A stretch of DNA of 64,000 bases from Metridium senile (taxonomy: Eukaryota > Cnidaria > Anthozoa > Actiniaria > Metridiidae): assembly GCA_949775045.1 (NCBI GenBank), contig OX459101.1, forward strand, positions 6,978,394 through 7,042,393, written 5' to 3'. The position numbers and the translations under genes are program-made. Positions 43,141 through 54,091 of the stretch are shown here, one piece after another. Numbering within the stretch: the first letter of the stretch is position 1; each line of letters begins with the position of its first letter. The notes beneath the pieces were generated by a model. It saw only the letters and a list, made by a program, of their open reading frames with translations. It ran no database searches and was not told the origin of the DNA.

Positions 43141-46100
43141 CTATTGTCTTGGAGGTGGATATGAAAATGGCCAAGAAGGATGAGCACCTTGGCCAGGATG
43201 CATGACATGGGGAGCTCCTTGACCAGGATGCATTGCAGGCGGTGGAACACCATGACCAGAATGCATTGCAGGACCTGGACCAGAATGCATTACAGGACCT
43301 TGCCTAGGATGCATTGTTTGAGAAGAAAAGTTACCATGATGCCTTGTAGGGAGTGGTCCTTGACCATGATGCATTGTAGGGGGAGGAATGCCATTACCAT
43401 GATGCATTGGAGGGGGAGGAATACCATTACCATGATGTGTTGCAGGAGGGAAAAACCCATGAGGCATTGCAGGATGTGGTGGTATTTGGAATGAAGGAGG
43501 AGGAGGAGGCATATAATGTCCCAGGTTGGGTGGTGGGATATATGGAGGAGGATCAAACTTCCCTGGTAGATATGAGAATGAGGGTGTAGGCTCGGGGGTA
43601 ACCTCTGGGGGTGGTGGTCGTAGTTGATTTCTTTGGATATTTCTCCCCCTTCCTCTTCCTTGCCATGTTCGCGGAAAAGCTAAAAAAAAAGACAGAAACA
43701 CTTATTTTGCATGATGGAATAAGCTCAGTGTAGATTAATATCTCTCACTGCTGTCAACCTGTTATGCTGGGTATGGATTATTTCTGGAACTACACATTTG
43801 AGTTGAGTTATACAAGTAAATCCTAAATGAAGTGATAGTGTGACAGATTAGTCAAATAAACTTTAAAGTAATAAAATGATTTACTTACGGTTTGCTTGAA
43901 ATCGTTTATTTGCATTTAAAAATGCAGAATCTTCAGATTGAGCACTATTAGAGTTGTTGTCAGCCTGTCCTTGCTTGGGTTGTTTATTTGCTTTTCTGTT
44001 GAAAGATACACTCAGTAGGTTTACTCACAAAATTTATGAGTTACAAAAGTAAATTACAAAATTCAGTTTGGTTTTTGTCAATTGGTTAGTTTTTTGGTAC
44101 CCTGGGTACCAGAGGTTATTTTCTACTTGCTTTAGCATTTGTAAATTTGACGGTTTGTGATGCAACTAGAATTCAACCTCAGGCCCAAAGAGCTTAGAAT
44201 CTCACTTCTATGTTGATTTGATTTACACTCAATTATAACTATATTTGGAATCTAATCTTGTCAACTTGTCAAATTACGTCCAATCAAAGCTCTTCAAAGA
44301 CTTAAAATCAATCAGAAGGCCAGGGTCAGACTCTGACAGTCCGCTTGTGATTGGCTCAGCAAATTCAAAAGGCTAGGCTCGTTTGGCTATAGGGTTTCTC
44401 TAGAAAATAATTAACACAGATGTACAAATACTAGATCAAGAAACCCTCTAGTTTCTAGGGTAGTTTTTTGGCTGGCCAGTCAGTTGATTGGAATGTTGGT
44501 TGGTCATTGCTTCCCCCCCCCCCCCCCCCCCCCCCCCCCCTCTTCTTACCTGGCTTGTTTCTTTTTAGCTTTAACCTTTGCTTCTTCTTCATCATCAGAG
44601 TATTCAATCAGCTGTGGAGAAATACAAAAAAATTAGAGTGCATGCTCTCTATCTGTATAACAAAACTATAAGGCTAGGTTTACACGGGACCGGACAAATT
44701 TTTGACCGGTCAAAAAATTGTCCTGGACATGCTGTTCACACGGAACCGAACAATATTTTTTGTCCTGTTCAGACGAACATTTGATCGGTTAGGCGTCCAA
44801 ATTATTGCACAATTTTGTTTGCTGAATTTTTCATGGATATTGAAATCACTAGCTTAATAATTGATGATAACTAACATCCTTCATGGCATGCACTCTACAT
44901 GTATATCATTATCATTATATGAAATTAGAGCAAACCTCATTTGGGGGCTCCTGATCGTGCTTCCATGAGGCATCTGATCCTTTATATCTACAACAAAATA
45001 ATATTGATGAATAACTGAATGAATGGATAAATATATAGATGATCATTAGTATAAAATAGAGTGTTCAGTCATTTAAACTGTGAAATAGATATTAGACTAA
45101 TACACCTTAGCAGTCTCTAATTCCATTGTAAGTTTTCTTGTGTCTATTTGACTATTACACCTTGACTATTTAATTTTGTTTCACAGGTTAAATGTCTTCA
45201 CTCTAATATGTGAAGTGTTTTTACATAATAGTTAGTGACTATTTATTCTCCATCACCATCAGAAACATCAAATACAAACGAAACAATATCTCACTACAAC
45301 TTTACTTGTTTTTGTGACTTGTATTCATTGAATAATACTATAAGGTAGCAACAGTTTTAATTGATTTTTGTTAAAATGGTCACAAGAGTACTGGATCTAA
45401 GCGTTGGAGTGTTGATTTCTGGTTAATCAAAACAGTGGTACTCCCATGGGAACAATTAATTAGGCCTGGGCAAACGGCTTCAACATTTGCTTCAACATTG
45501 GTTCGATTTTGTTGAACGCTGTAGAATGGTTGTTGCAATTGAACGATGTTGAACGTAGGGGGATAAACAGTTTAAATGACAATGTTGAAATGGGGTGGCA
45601 AACGGCTACAACATTGCCATTCAACAAAATCGAACGAATGTTGAAGCAAGTGTTGAAGCCGTTTTCCCAGGCCTTTAGCTGAGTAGCTAGCCCTGGTAAT
45701 TTCAGACCCCTCTGCATGCCTCCAGAAACGTTTGTTTCTTTGCCTTGATGTGAATATTTGACAATCAAATTGTTTGTTTTTAATTCATATTAAACAAACA
45801 ACTTTGTGTGTCTAGAGACTTGCCCATCCCCTGGATAATACCTTCCTATTTCTTTTGTGAAGATAAGCTTTGTCATATCCAAATCCTCTGGAGCAAAATA
45901 AACATTCATGTTTGGCTGGATTGCTGCCTTTGTAACATCATCTTCTGAGTTATATCTAATGGAATAAAATGGACACTGAACAGGACCAAACGTCTCAAAC
46001 ACCTGAATCAAAGGAGAAGAAAGCTTTTTTATAATTATCATTATAATAGGGACCTAAGTGCCCTTATAACTACCCTGCGAGCAGAGATTCCTTTCTCTTA

Positions 46101-49100
46101 CCTAGAACGACGAGAAAAGAAACCTCTGCCGGCACCCGCAATTAATCCTGTTGAGCATGCGCGTTTTCCAAAGGTCAATCAATTAGGTTTTTGCGTGACA
46201 AGTTAAAATATCGTATTTCGTGCAATGAGCAAAGATGCATAAATGAAATAAAATCTGATGATGGATAGCGGAGGCTATCCGAAATATCAAACTTAAATAA
46301 CTTGATAGTTAAACTTCTTGTTATACACTTTATTATCATTATAATAGTATTATATGTTATGAAGTAATTATTTAAAGTTATCATTACTGATAATACCTTG
46401 CCAAGGCATTTTCGGTTGTCCAAGAAGAGTAGAGTATCTGCATCAACTGCAGGAATTTTGGGAATAGCTTTGACGACAACTGACAAAAGGAAAATTGAAA
46501 TTACAAATGTGTATAATATATGAAATCACTCCACGGTAAATATGACACAACTACAACCCTGGAAAATGAGCACAAACAAAAATAAAAATATTAAACAAAT
46601 AAACAGACAAAAAAAAAACCAGACAAAAAAATAAACAAAAAAACAACAAATAAACAAACAAACTAAAACTAAAAACTTGAAATAAACTACCTACATACCA
46701 ACACATCCAACAGTGCTTAATATCCAACCAATATGTACAAGCTGCACATCGTCAGCAAGCACTATATCCACCAATGGCTCTGGTGGAAGATCCTACAAGA
46801 AATATAGGGCAAATATGTAGTGTACTGTTGTATTTCACATTCTTCAACTTTATTTTGGGTATTATAAATGTAGAAAGCCCCATTGACAGCACATTCAAAT
46901 TCAATAAAAAACTATTTTTTGTGAGGAGGACAGAATACCAGACACAATCTGCGAAATTCAACAGAAATAATTAATACATCTTATTCTTTATATCAACCCA
47001 GTAAAGTGACCATAACCACAAGATTCCCTGTAGCATAGTGGCAAAGCAATTCAACCAGTAAATTTGAAGGCCACTCAGATTTTTTTTGCGAGCACATGAA
47101 TAAAATAGCTAGTGTCAGTTCTTCTGAATAACTTCTCAATCTTCTTATTCTTTGTTAAGTTTATTCTATTTTACATGTACCTTGGAGTCTTCACTACAAA
47201 GTTGCACACTAGAGAGTGTCTTCTACTTGTACAAATCTAATTCTCATCATGCAAGACCAAGTTTAGAATAATGCTAATATTATGCCTGATTATAACTTAC
47301 ATTCAATAGAATTTCATCTTTGGTTTTTGGTGGACCAACAATAGGCTTCTCGTCTTCATTTTCAACTTTGTCAAGGATGATTCTAAACAAAATAATAATA
47401 ATAATAAATAGGAATTGACCGTTGTTATTAGAACGAAGGGAATTACAAAATCTATTGTGAATATAGTTGGCAAAATTATTAGCATCAAAGAGGATGTGAG
47501 TGGAGAAAGAGGACATGACAGGAGTAATCATGAACATTTGACATGCATGAACTTGATGCTGCAAAAGTTTTTAGTAACAAACCCTTTCATGTGACACGTT
47601 GAATTTGTGTGAAAATCTTTGTCCCATGACAAAATAATTTGTCTGTAACAAGTCACATATATTCAATCTGGTTTGGATTTATGAGTATGGTCACAGTAAC
47701 AGGGGCCAGTTGTACGAAGGGTGGATAAAGTTATCTACAGATAAAAGTTATCCACTGCATAGGTTTTTTTATAGATTTTATCCTCTGGATAAGGATTATC
47801 CGGTGGATAGCGCTATTCACCATTCGTACAACCGGCCCCAGATGTTTAGAGCTACAATGATATTCTACCTGTCATCTACAGTACTGTCACTGCTAGTGCT
47901 TTCTGAATCAGATGAAGAGCTCTCTGATGATTTTTCCTCAGTACCACTATTAGATGAATCACTATCATAATCAACTATCCTTGTCTTTTCCTTGCTGTCA
48001 ATTTGCTTTTCAACAGCATTTAGTTCTTCTTGGACTAAGGACATGACATAAGAACTATCATCTGCCGCAGGTATTAGTGCTGTACCAAAGGCTGCTTCCT
48101 CATGGGTCCTGACGATTAAAACAACAATCTTTTATTTGCTAAAGCAGACAATGTTTTTCAGCTTAGCGTTGGTGGGGGTTGACTTTCTCTCACACTCCAC
48201 ACTACATTCTATATAAACAAGCACAATCAAGTAATAATAATTTCACTAGAGGCTTTCATGGATTTGAGATGCTGCCATACGTCTGCCTTTTTGTTTTGGA
48301 CACACGCTGTAAATTTTATGCATGCATATTCCCCAGGCAATGTTCTCGTGGGGTAAAATGACAGGGAGGTCCGATGCATTTTTTTGGGTTGACAATTTTC
48401 GTTCTGGGTCAAGAGACCTGCCACATATTTTTCTAGGTCTTAAAAATAAACCCGTATTTTGGGGGGTTTTCACATCTCTGAGTTCAATTTTTGTTTCGAT
48501 CCGTGTATCAGAAAATTATTTGTTTGGAATTTTTTTCAGCAAGGCTTGAATTTCAAGTACATCGTCTAGAGCATATTTGGTTCTTTGTTTCACTAATATG
48601 GGCATCACAGGATGACATATAGGACAGTAGCATCGAAACTGACTCAAAAGCAAAAAAAAGGCAATATCATGTTTTGTTCATATTCTCATCAAACATGATC
48701 TCTAACCAATCAAACCATGCATATTTACTGCCAAATTCACTGAACTGTTCAAACAAGTCAAGTGAGTATAGTTAGAATAACAAAGATGACTCAGTTCTTA
48801 TTTTAAGACAGTGAACAGTTCAGTTGATTTGGTACATGTAGTATAATTTTAAAATCCTTTTTCAAACCTTTTCACTCCATATTTCTTGCCTTGAACATTA
48901 ATATTGTTATTCCCCACTGTTTCCATTTCCTCAACACTCTCCGTTAACTTCAAGTCACTTCCATCATCAACATTGCAGCCATCTTCATGTTCAGGTAAAA
49001 TATTCAATTTTTTGGTTGAATTCTCAATCACATTGTGAACAACATCCAACAAAATTTGTTGTACGTTTGAAAATGCAGTGTTTTCTTTGGCTTTTTCATC

Positions 49101-49268
49101 GTTACTACTATTCTTGATATCCTTTTCTGATTTTTCTTCAAGTTGAAGTTTCAGTTCTTCAGTAGTTTGTAGAATAACACCGCTTTTAACGTTGACTTCA
49201 CAAATTATTTTTTCTTCTTTGTCGTTTTCGTCTGTTTTTGTATCAGCTCCAACTTGCAAATTTTCCAT
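43141..49268 (-). CDS. NAF1: H/ACA ribonucleoprotein assembly factor NAF1
   Basis: A nuclear factor that binds dyskerin/Cbf5 during H/ACA snoRNP and telomerase RNP assembly and is later replaced by GAR1. Ten exons on the minus strand, all GT/AG: 49268-48868, 48108-47869, 47382-47301, 46792-46699, 46479-46397, 46002-45842, 44987-44936, 44611-44550, 43995-43889, 43679-43141. They join without frame breaks into 606 residues. The acidic Ser/Asp-rich N-terminal half is followed by the Gar1/Naf1 RNA-binding core: TKDEILLN, DLPPEPLVDIVLADDVQLVHIGW, FLDNRKCLGKVFETFGPVQCPFYSIRYNS and MNVYFAPE, then KGSDASWKHDQEPP, which matches the family closely. The tail is Pro-, Gly- and His-rich (MHHGNGIPPP, MHPGQG repeats). 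The start ATG at 49268 is the first in frame after an upstream stop; an additional 5' exon cannot be excluded. It diverges from RPL34. Confidence 0.92.
44513..44540. repeat. 28-base poly-C run next to a NAF1 splice donor
   Basis: On the minus strand the run reads poly-G and begins 10 bases after the end of NAF1 exon 8 (donor GTAAGAAGA). G runs near a donor can act as intronic splicing enhancers, and the run is also a likely site of length error. Confidence 0.85.
44660..44790. mobile_element. MITE relic in NAF1 intron 7
   Basis: GGTTTACACGGGACCGGACA and the imperfect direct/inverted relatives TTGACCGGTCAAAAA and GTTCACACGGAACCGAACA give a strongly self-complementary segment. Boundaries uncertain. 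Confidence 0.5.
45057..45206. mobile_element. MITE in NAF1 intron 6 (TAGAGTG family)
   Basis: TAGAGTGTTCAGTCATTTAA is inverted at TTAAATGTCTTCACTCTA. TTTGACTATTACACCTTGAC and TTTGTTTCACAGGTTAA are shared with 39982-40119; a half copy lies near 42275-42395. Confidence 0.83.
45463..45673. mobile_element. MITE in NAF1 intron 6 (AACATTTGCTTCAACAT family, copy 2)
   Basis: GGCCTGGGCAAACGGCTTCA is inverted at GAAGCCGTTTTCCCAGGCC. The arms include TTCGATTTTGTTGAACG, as in 27682-27892. Flanked by TTA and TTTA. Confidence 0.87.
47702..47839. mobile_element. MITE in NAF1 intron 2 (GGGGCCAGTTGTACGA family, copy 1)
   Basis: GGGGCCAGTTGTACGAAGGG is inverted at CATTCGTACAACCGGCCCC. GGATAAAGTTATC, TTATCC and GGATAAGGATTATCC make further subterminal repeats. 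It ends only 30 bp before exon 2 (read on +). A second copy is at 62105-62254. Confidence 0.88.
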
Positions 49269-49671
49269 ATTCACAAACTCTTCAATCACTTCTTGAGCAT
49301 TGTCATCTACTTCACTAGCAAAAGTACTCTCACGCTTCTTTCTTCGGCATAAAAATGACTAATTTCCAAAATTACAGTAGAATAAAGCCAGCAGTTGGTT
49401 GACATTTATTGAAGCCCAAAATATAAAATCAAAGTTTTTGAACAGCCGAAGTTTGCAAATTCAATGGTTTTGCGAGAAAGTTAGAGTTTATACCTGACGG
49501 TCAAGAATCACCTTAAATTTCAGAAATCGAGGCAAGATTCCTACCAAAAATGTGCAAAATTCTCACGAATTTGTTCAAAATTCGCGATAAAAACAAAACT
49601 TCGCACGTGCTATGTGCGTTAGCACCGCGGGCTCGCATATACTCCCATAATGCATTTCAAACCCTCTCTCG
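49269..49671. promoter_or_regulatory. Probable bidirectional promoter of NAF1 and RPL34
   Basis: About 0.4 kb separates the NAF1 start codon (minus) from the inferred RPL34 transcript start (plus). No repeat insertion is visible here, in contrast to most neighbouring spacers. No TATA box is evident. The functional claim is inference from spacing. Confidence 0.5.
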
Positions 49672-49701
49672 TTCTCTTTCTCTCCTCTCAAAGTCGAAAA
49701 G
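49660..49701 (+). promoter_or_regulatory. Inferred RPL34 noncoding first exon with 5' TOP-like tract
   Basis: A pyrimidine-rich stretch, CTCTCGTTCTCTTTCTCTCC, precedes a donor-like GAAAAG/GTTAGC (exon end 49701). Such tracts at transcript starts (TOP motifs) couple ribosomal protein mRNA translation to growth signals. The coding start follows at the next acceptor, 49828, which implies a 5' UTR intron. The exact cap site is not known. Confidence 0.55.
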
Positions 49702-49827
49702 GTTAGCAATAAAATATGGTTTACAATCGTTTAAAATCCAAAGCCATCTTTGACTGTATCGATATTATTTTGATTAAATCATATTCTAGGATGTTTCTTT
49801 TATACGTTTGTGTTGTTTTTTCCTCAG

Positions 49828-52339
49828 ATGGCTTTGCGGTTGACGTTCAGGAGGCGTCTGTCTTACAACACTAGGTCTAACGCTAGACGAATGTAAGCAT
49901 ATTTATCCTTCTTCCCCGATGTTTTAGTATTTTATGTCATGATTTTATAGCTTGATTTTATATATTCATCATTTCACTTATTCTATGTTCAATTTCATTT
50001 CATATGTGCTTGCTGACCGTCGATAAACAGCTCTAAGACGCCAGGTAGGGATTCCATTTTGTGTCGTTTATAGCAAGATGATTCTGTTTTGTGTTGGCTT
50101 TCGTATAGTTTCTGTATTATAGCTGCTGTAATACTGCTGCTTAAAAACTTTTATACAGTGTCTAATTCATAGTACATATCGACCTTATACTTTGAAATCT
50201 CTAAGACGTCTTATTCGGTTTAAAGAACTGTCCAAAACTTGAAAGCTATATTGATATTTCGAATTTATTTTCTGTGCCGTGTTTTCAACTATTAGTTAAA
50301 AAATAGTCCAGTTTATAGTATGCAGTCGCTAATTGTTAACCTCAGTTATAGGCAAATGTATCAAAAAGTAAATAAAAAATATGCAGAATTTTTGTTGCTC
50401 GCTACTTCTGATGCATGCATTCCTTACCTTACCATGGTTTCTACTTAATACAAAGTAATATACCAAATTCTATGGAGGCTAAGACTGCATAATAATGAAC
50501 TCAAATTTGAAGTAATAAAGCCAAATGTTGATGTTTGTTATCTGTATTTTCTTAAGGTGGTCGACTTGTTTATTTGTACACCAAGAAACAAGGAAAGGTC
50601 CCAAAATGCGGTGACTGCAAGAAGAGGCTCCAAGGGGTAAGATATACTGGTAGAGCATTAGACCATTTATAATATACTGTACAAAATTACTTGATTCTGA
50701 TTGGATGAGAGGAGTACAATTGAATCTTAAATTATACTCTGCAGAGTAATAGTTTTTCTCTAATTTTTCAGTATATTATAAACAAAAAATCACACAATTA
50801 GCTCGTACAATTTGTAATAAATTAAAAACATAAAAGGTGCCAAGTAACAAGGTTGGCCAAAGGGTAATGCGTGACGTGTGATTTTGGCTAAAAAAGTGTG
50901 TGATTCGTGAAAATAACAAACAATTTAGTTGTTATACGTGAATACTATGTTGAACGTGACTTAAATTTGTATGTGATGCGTGAATATCATAAATATCGAT
51001 TTGTGAAACGTGATGACGACCCCCCCCCCCCTTTGCGACCCTTGTAACTAGTAGCAGCCAAAAACATATTTCATAACTAGCCATTGGAGTGTCTGAGTTC
51101 AGGCCGAAAACTGCAGTAACACAACTTATTTTTATTTATAATTATACAAAGTGACACATTATTGTTTAGATTGTTGTTTGTACTGTTTTTGTTTTTACAC
51201 TTACTATATTGCTCACCTATATACAATTCAACTGTGTGACATTTTTAATTACCTTATTCATATTAATTTTCATGAGTCTTTAATTTCGCGATTTCTAAAA
51301 AATCTTGAAATTAAAGACCTGCGAAAAAAACGTTTACGCTAGATATAAAACAATTTAATGTCCTTAAATTTATTTTTCTGGCAAAAACGCGAAAATTAAT
51401 GCCATTGAAATATGCCTGTTCTGATTTCACAAATTAAGTGCCCGTGAAAATTAGTATGAATAAGGTAGAGTTTTGTACTGAGTTTCTGATGATAAAATAA
51501 TCAATGTTCCAACTATGCCTCGAGTCTTCATCAATGTCAAACTCGTTGCATTGGATATTTGCATCTATTTATTCTCTGGTTTTGTTTGGTTACAGCTTCC
51601 TGCTCTTCGACCTAAAAAATTGCACAAAATCTCCAAAACGCAGAAAAATGTGTCAAGAGCATATGGTGGTTCTCGATGTGCTAGCTGTGTCAGACAAAGG
51701 TAAGTGATGGTTGGAAGTTACATGACAACTAATATAAGGACAAAACTGCTGATTGCAGCACTACATGCAAAAATATGACTACTTTTATTCTATTCCTATA
51801 CTTCTGTGCACAAACGTTTTGCTACCGAACAAACTTTCAAATACCTTTTCACGCTGGGCACACAAGACACCAAAAATGCTGGGGTTCTAATAGCTTCTAC
51901 AGTTTTAGTGCAATCAATATGAACCTTGGCAACGTAAAAGTGAATCTCAAGCCAACAAATCTGTTTTTTTTTTATATTTATTGTTTTTCGCGGGAATATG
52001 ACGTCTCAAAGTTACCAACAAATTTGTTAATTCATAAAAACACTTATTTGACCACTGTAATAGGAAGAATTCTCAAAATGAGAAAGATGTCCGAAACAAT
52101 ATATTGAATATTATTATTCAATCAAAAGTTATACATTTTTGAAATTCCGACCATTTTGTTATATTGTGAGTAACAAAATGGCAGATTTTTATCTTTTAAT
52201 CAATTGAAAAATTGATCAAAAATAACAATAAGTCTTCTTTTCTGTCATCAGAATTGTCCGTGCTTTCTTGATTGAGGAACAGAAGATTGTTGTCCGAGTC
52301 CTCAAGGCACAACAAGGCAAGAAGCCAGCAGCATCATAA
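49828..52339 (+). CDS. RPL34: 60S ribosomal protein L34 (eL34)
   Basis: A structural protein of the large cytosolic ribosomal subunit. Five coding exons: 49828-49892, 50031-50044, 50557-50636, 51596-51699, 52252-52339, all with GT/AG limits and consistent phase, giving 116 residues (family about 117). The start reads [25 protein letters not shown] and RCASCVR provide the CxxC pairs expected for zinc binding in eL34, and [15 protein letters not shown] and [11 protein letters not shown] are family signatures. Exon 2 of the coding part is only 14 bases (ISKTPG region). The ATG sits directly after TCCTCAG, so an upstream noncoding exon is expected, as in many ribosomal protein genes. AATAAA-like CAAATAAAC at about 52360 may serve polyadenylation. 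Intron 4 contains a palindromic MITE. Confidence 0.95.
50850..51052. mobile_element. GTGATTCGTGA-rich element in an RPL34 intron (copy 1)
   Basis: Starts GGCCAAAGGGTAATGCGTGA, has many GTGATGCGTGA/GTGATTCGTGA motifs, and ends in a C run and TTTGCGACCC. The larger copy is at 62833-63470. Boundaries approximate. Confidence 0.65.
51250..51467. mobile_element. MITE in an RPL34 intron
   Basis: TACCTTATTCATATTAATTT is inverted at AAATTAGTATGAATAAGGTA; TA lies at each end. Subterminal AAATTAA/GCGAAA motifs recur. 218 bp. Confidence 0.85.
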
Positions 52340-52469
52340 TCTAGCAGTCTTGAATACAAATAAACATTTTGGTGTAAATATTTTTTGATTAGTGTTGTTC
52401 TTTACAATAGACCTAAACTAGACATTAGTTGGACCCAGTTTGCTTTTTGTCAATAATTAGGTCTGTGAC

Positions 52470-52859
52470 TAGCCTCCGTTGCAGATGTCTCATGTGGTTC
52501 GCTCCCCTCCCTTGCAGACGTCTTGTGTGGTTTGCTCCCCTCCCTTGTAGACGTCTCGTGTGGTTTGCTCCCCTCCCTTGCAGACGTCTCGTGTGGTTTC
52601 ACTCCCCTCCCTTGCAGACGTCTCATGTGGTTTCGCTCCCCTCAATTGCAGACGTCTCATGTGGTTCGCTCCCCTCCCTTGCAGACGTCTCGTGTGGTTC
52701 GCTCCCCTCCCTTGCAGGCGTCTCGTGTGGTTCGTTCCCCTCCCTTGCAGACGTCTCGTGTGGTTTGCTCCCTTCCCTTGCAGATGTCTCGTGTGGTTCG
52801 CTCCACCCCCTTGGTGGAGGAGGGAAGTGAACCACATAAGACGTCTGCAACGGAGGCTA
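52470..52859. mobile_element. MITE-bounded 33-bp minisatellite with 9-bp target duplication
   Basis: The ends TAGCCTCCGTTGCAG and CTGCAACGGAGGCTA are exact inverses up to small changes. GTCTGTGAC occurs directly outside both ends (52461-52469 and 52860-52868), a 9-bp duplication as in Mutator-like elements. The inside is about ten units of 31-33 bp containing TCTCGTGTGGTTCGCTCCCC and TCCCTTGCAGACG. These units resemble the subterminal sequence, so the array seems to have expanded inside the element. Confidence 0.88.
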
Positions 52860-52884
52860 GTCTGTGACCTGTTGCCAAAAAACT

Positions 52885-53035
52885 CCAGCCTTGATAGCAT
52901 GTGATATATTCTTAAAACTATGACTGCAGCCTGTGGGATTTTTAAGTGTTTGTTTAATAAGATTTACATTCCTTAAATTGCAGCAAGTTGTAGTCAAATA
53001 CTAAAGAATATATTACTTCCAATAGAGGCTGAGGT
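52885..53035. mobile_element. MITE (same family as 36067-36432)
   Basis: TCCAGCCTTGATAGCATGTG ... ATGACTGCAGCCTGTGG opposes GCAAGTTGTAGTCAAATACT ... ATAGAGGCTGAGG. Diverged, but the order of motifs is the same. Confidence 0.75.
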
Positions 53036-53288
53036 GGATCAAGGAGAATGTCTAATTCTTGCAAAAGCACTTGGGATCATTACATGGGACAGTGACACCA
53101 TCTATGGCTGCACCCCATGTACCAATCTTAAACGCTTTTGCATTTGTATAACTAATAGTCGCTAAATAAGAACTATTACACAGGAGCAATTTGATTTATT
53201 TTTCATGGATAAAGCATTATGCTTTGTTGTCATCTTGTGTAACATGTTTATTGAAGTGAAACATTCAGTTGTCCATATCCCAATAGAC

Positions 53289-53458
53289 CTCTTTACCTCC
53301 GTATGCAAATTGCCTATTTCAGACCATGTGTCATTCCCTTGAGAATTGTTCTTTTATGGTGAACATGTTTTATCATTTACATGTGAAAGAAACAATTCCC
53401 AAGGGTAGCATCACATGATCTGAAATGGGACAACAAACAAGGAAGGTTCAATAATCGA
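53289..53458. mobile_element. MITE with TTTCAGACCATGTG arms
   Basis: ATTTCAGACCATGTGTCATT ... GAGAATTGTTCTTT is inverted at GAAACAATTCCC ... CACATGATCTGAAAT. The outer parts, ATAGACCTCTTTACCT and AGGAAGGTTCAAT, also pair imperfectly. Confidence 0.75.
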
Positions 53459-53469
53459 CGATTACTGGG

Positions 53470-54091
53470 GTAACAGGGAATTTATACGCCCTATAGGAAA
53501 GTTTAAAACGGCTTGGGAATTTATTAGGAAATGTTTGCTTGGGCATAATATATTCATTATATTCATGTTTGTTTGATTGACAATATCACGTGACCAAGTC
53601 CTGCCAAGGACCTATTCTCCACTGTGATATTACTGTCTGTACGTTTTAATTTTACTGTATACTTGCTCCATAGCTGTTATTATAGTTGTATGCAAATGTT
53701 TTAAAACAGCGAGACGAGTAGTATTTCCGCGGGCTGTAGAATTGATTGCCTACAGTCGAGGCTGGGGTTGTGTCTTTTACATACGTACGATGTAGACGTT
53801 TCCGGTGGTTCAATGTTGTTGCACTTAACAAAGAGGATTGTCTTGGTTAAACCCTGAAATCGAATAAGGTCTATGAAAAATTAAATTATGACACGACTTT
53901 GAAAAAGTTTTTCTATATTTGATTAGTTTTTTTTTTGTCTTTGCGTAAACAAAATTGGACATTTTCTGCTTGGCTGTGATTGGTCCACATCGAGCACACC
54001 AGCAAAAGAACACGATCCATGAATAATTAATTATAATCAAATCAAAGCGATCTAGAAAAATACAGTCGATTGATCTTCAAACTGCAACAAA
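53470..54091. other. Upstream flank of the 1002-aa membrane protein gene
   Basis: AT-rich. A short fragment near 53725-53770 (GGGCTGTAG ... CTACAGTCGAGGCTGGGG) recalls the MITE family at 52885. No promoter motif can be assigned confidently. Confidence 0.4.

Noticed and set aside
43180..43494. 104-codon forward frame
   Set aside because: Antisense shadow of the Pro/His-rich NAF1 last exon.
52429..52904. Cys/Arg/Ser-rich frames of 110-136 codons on both strands
   Set aside because: They arise from the MITE-bounded 33-bp array and its symmetry.
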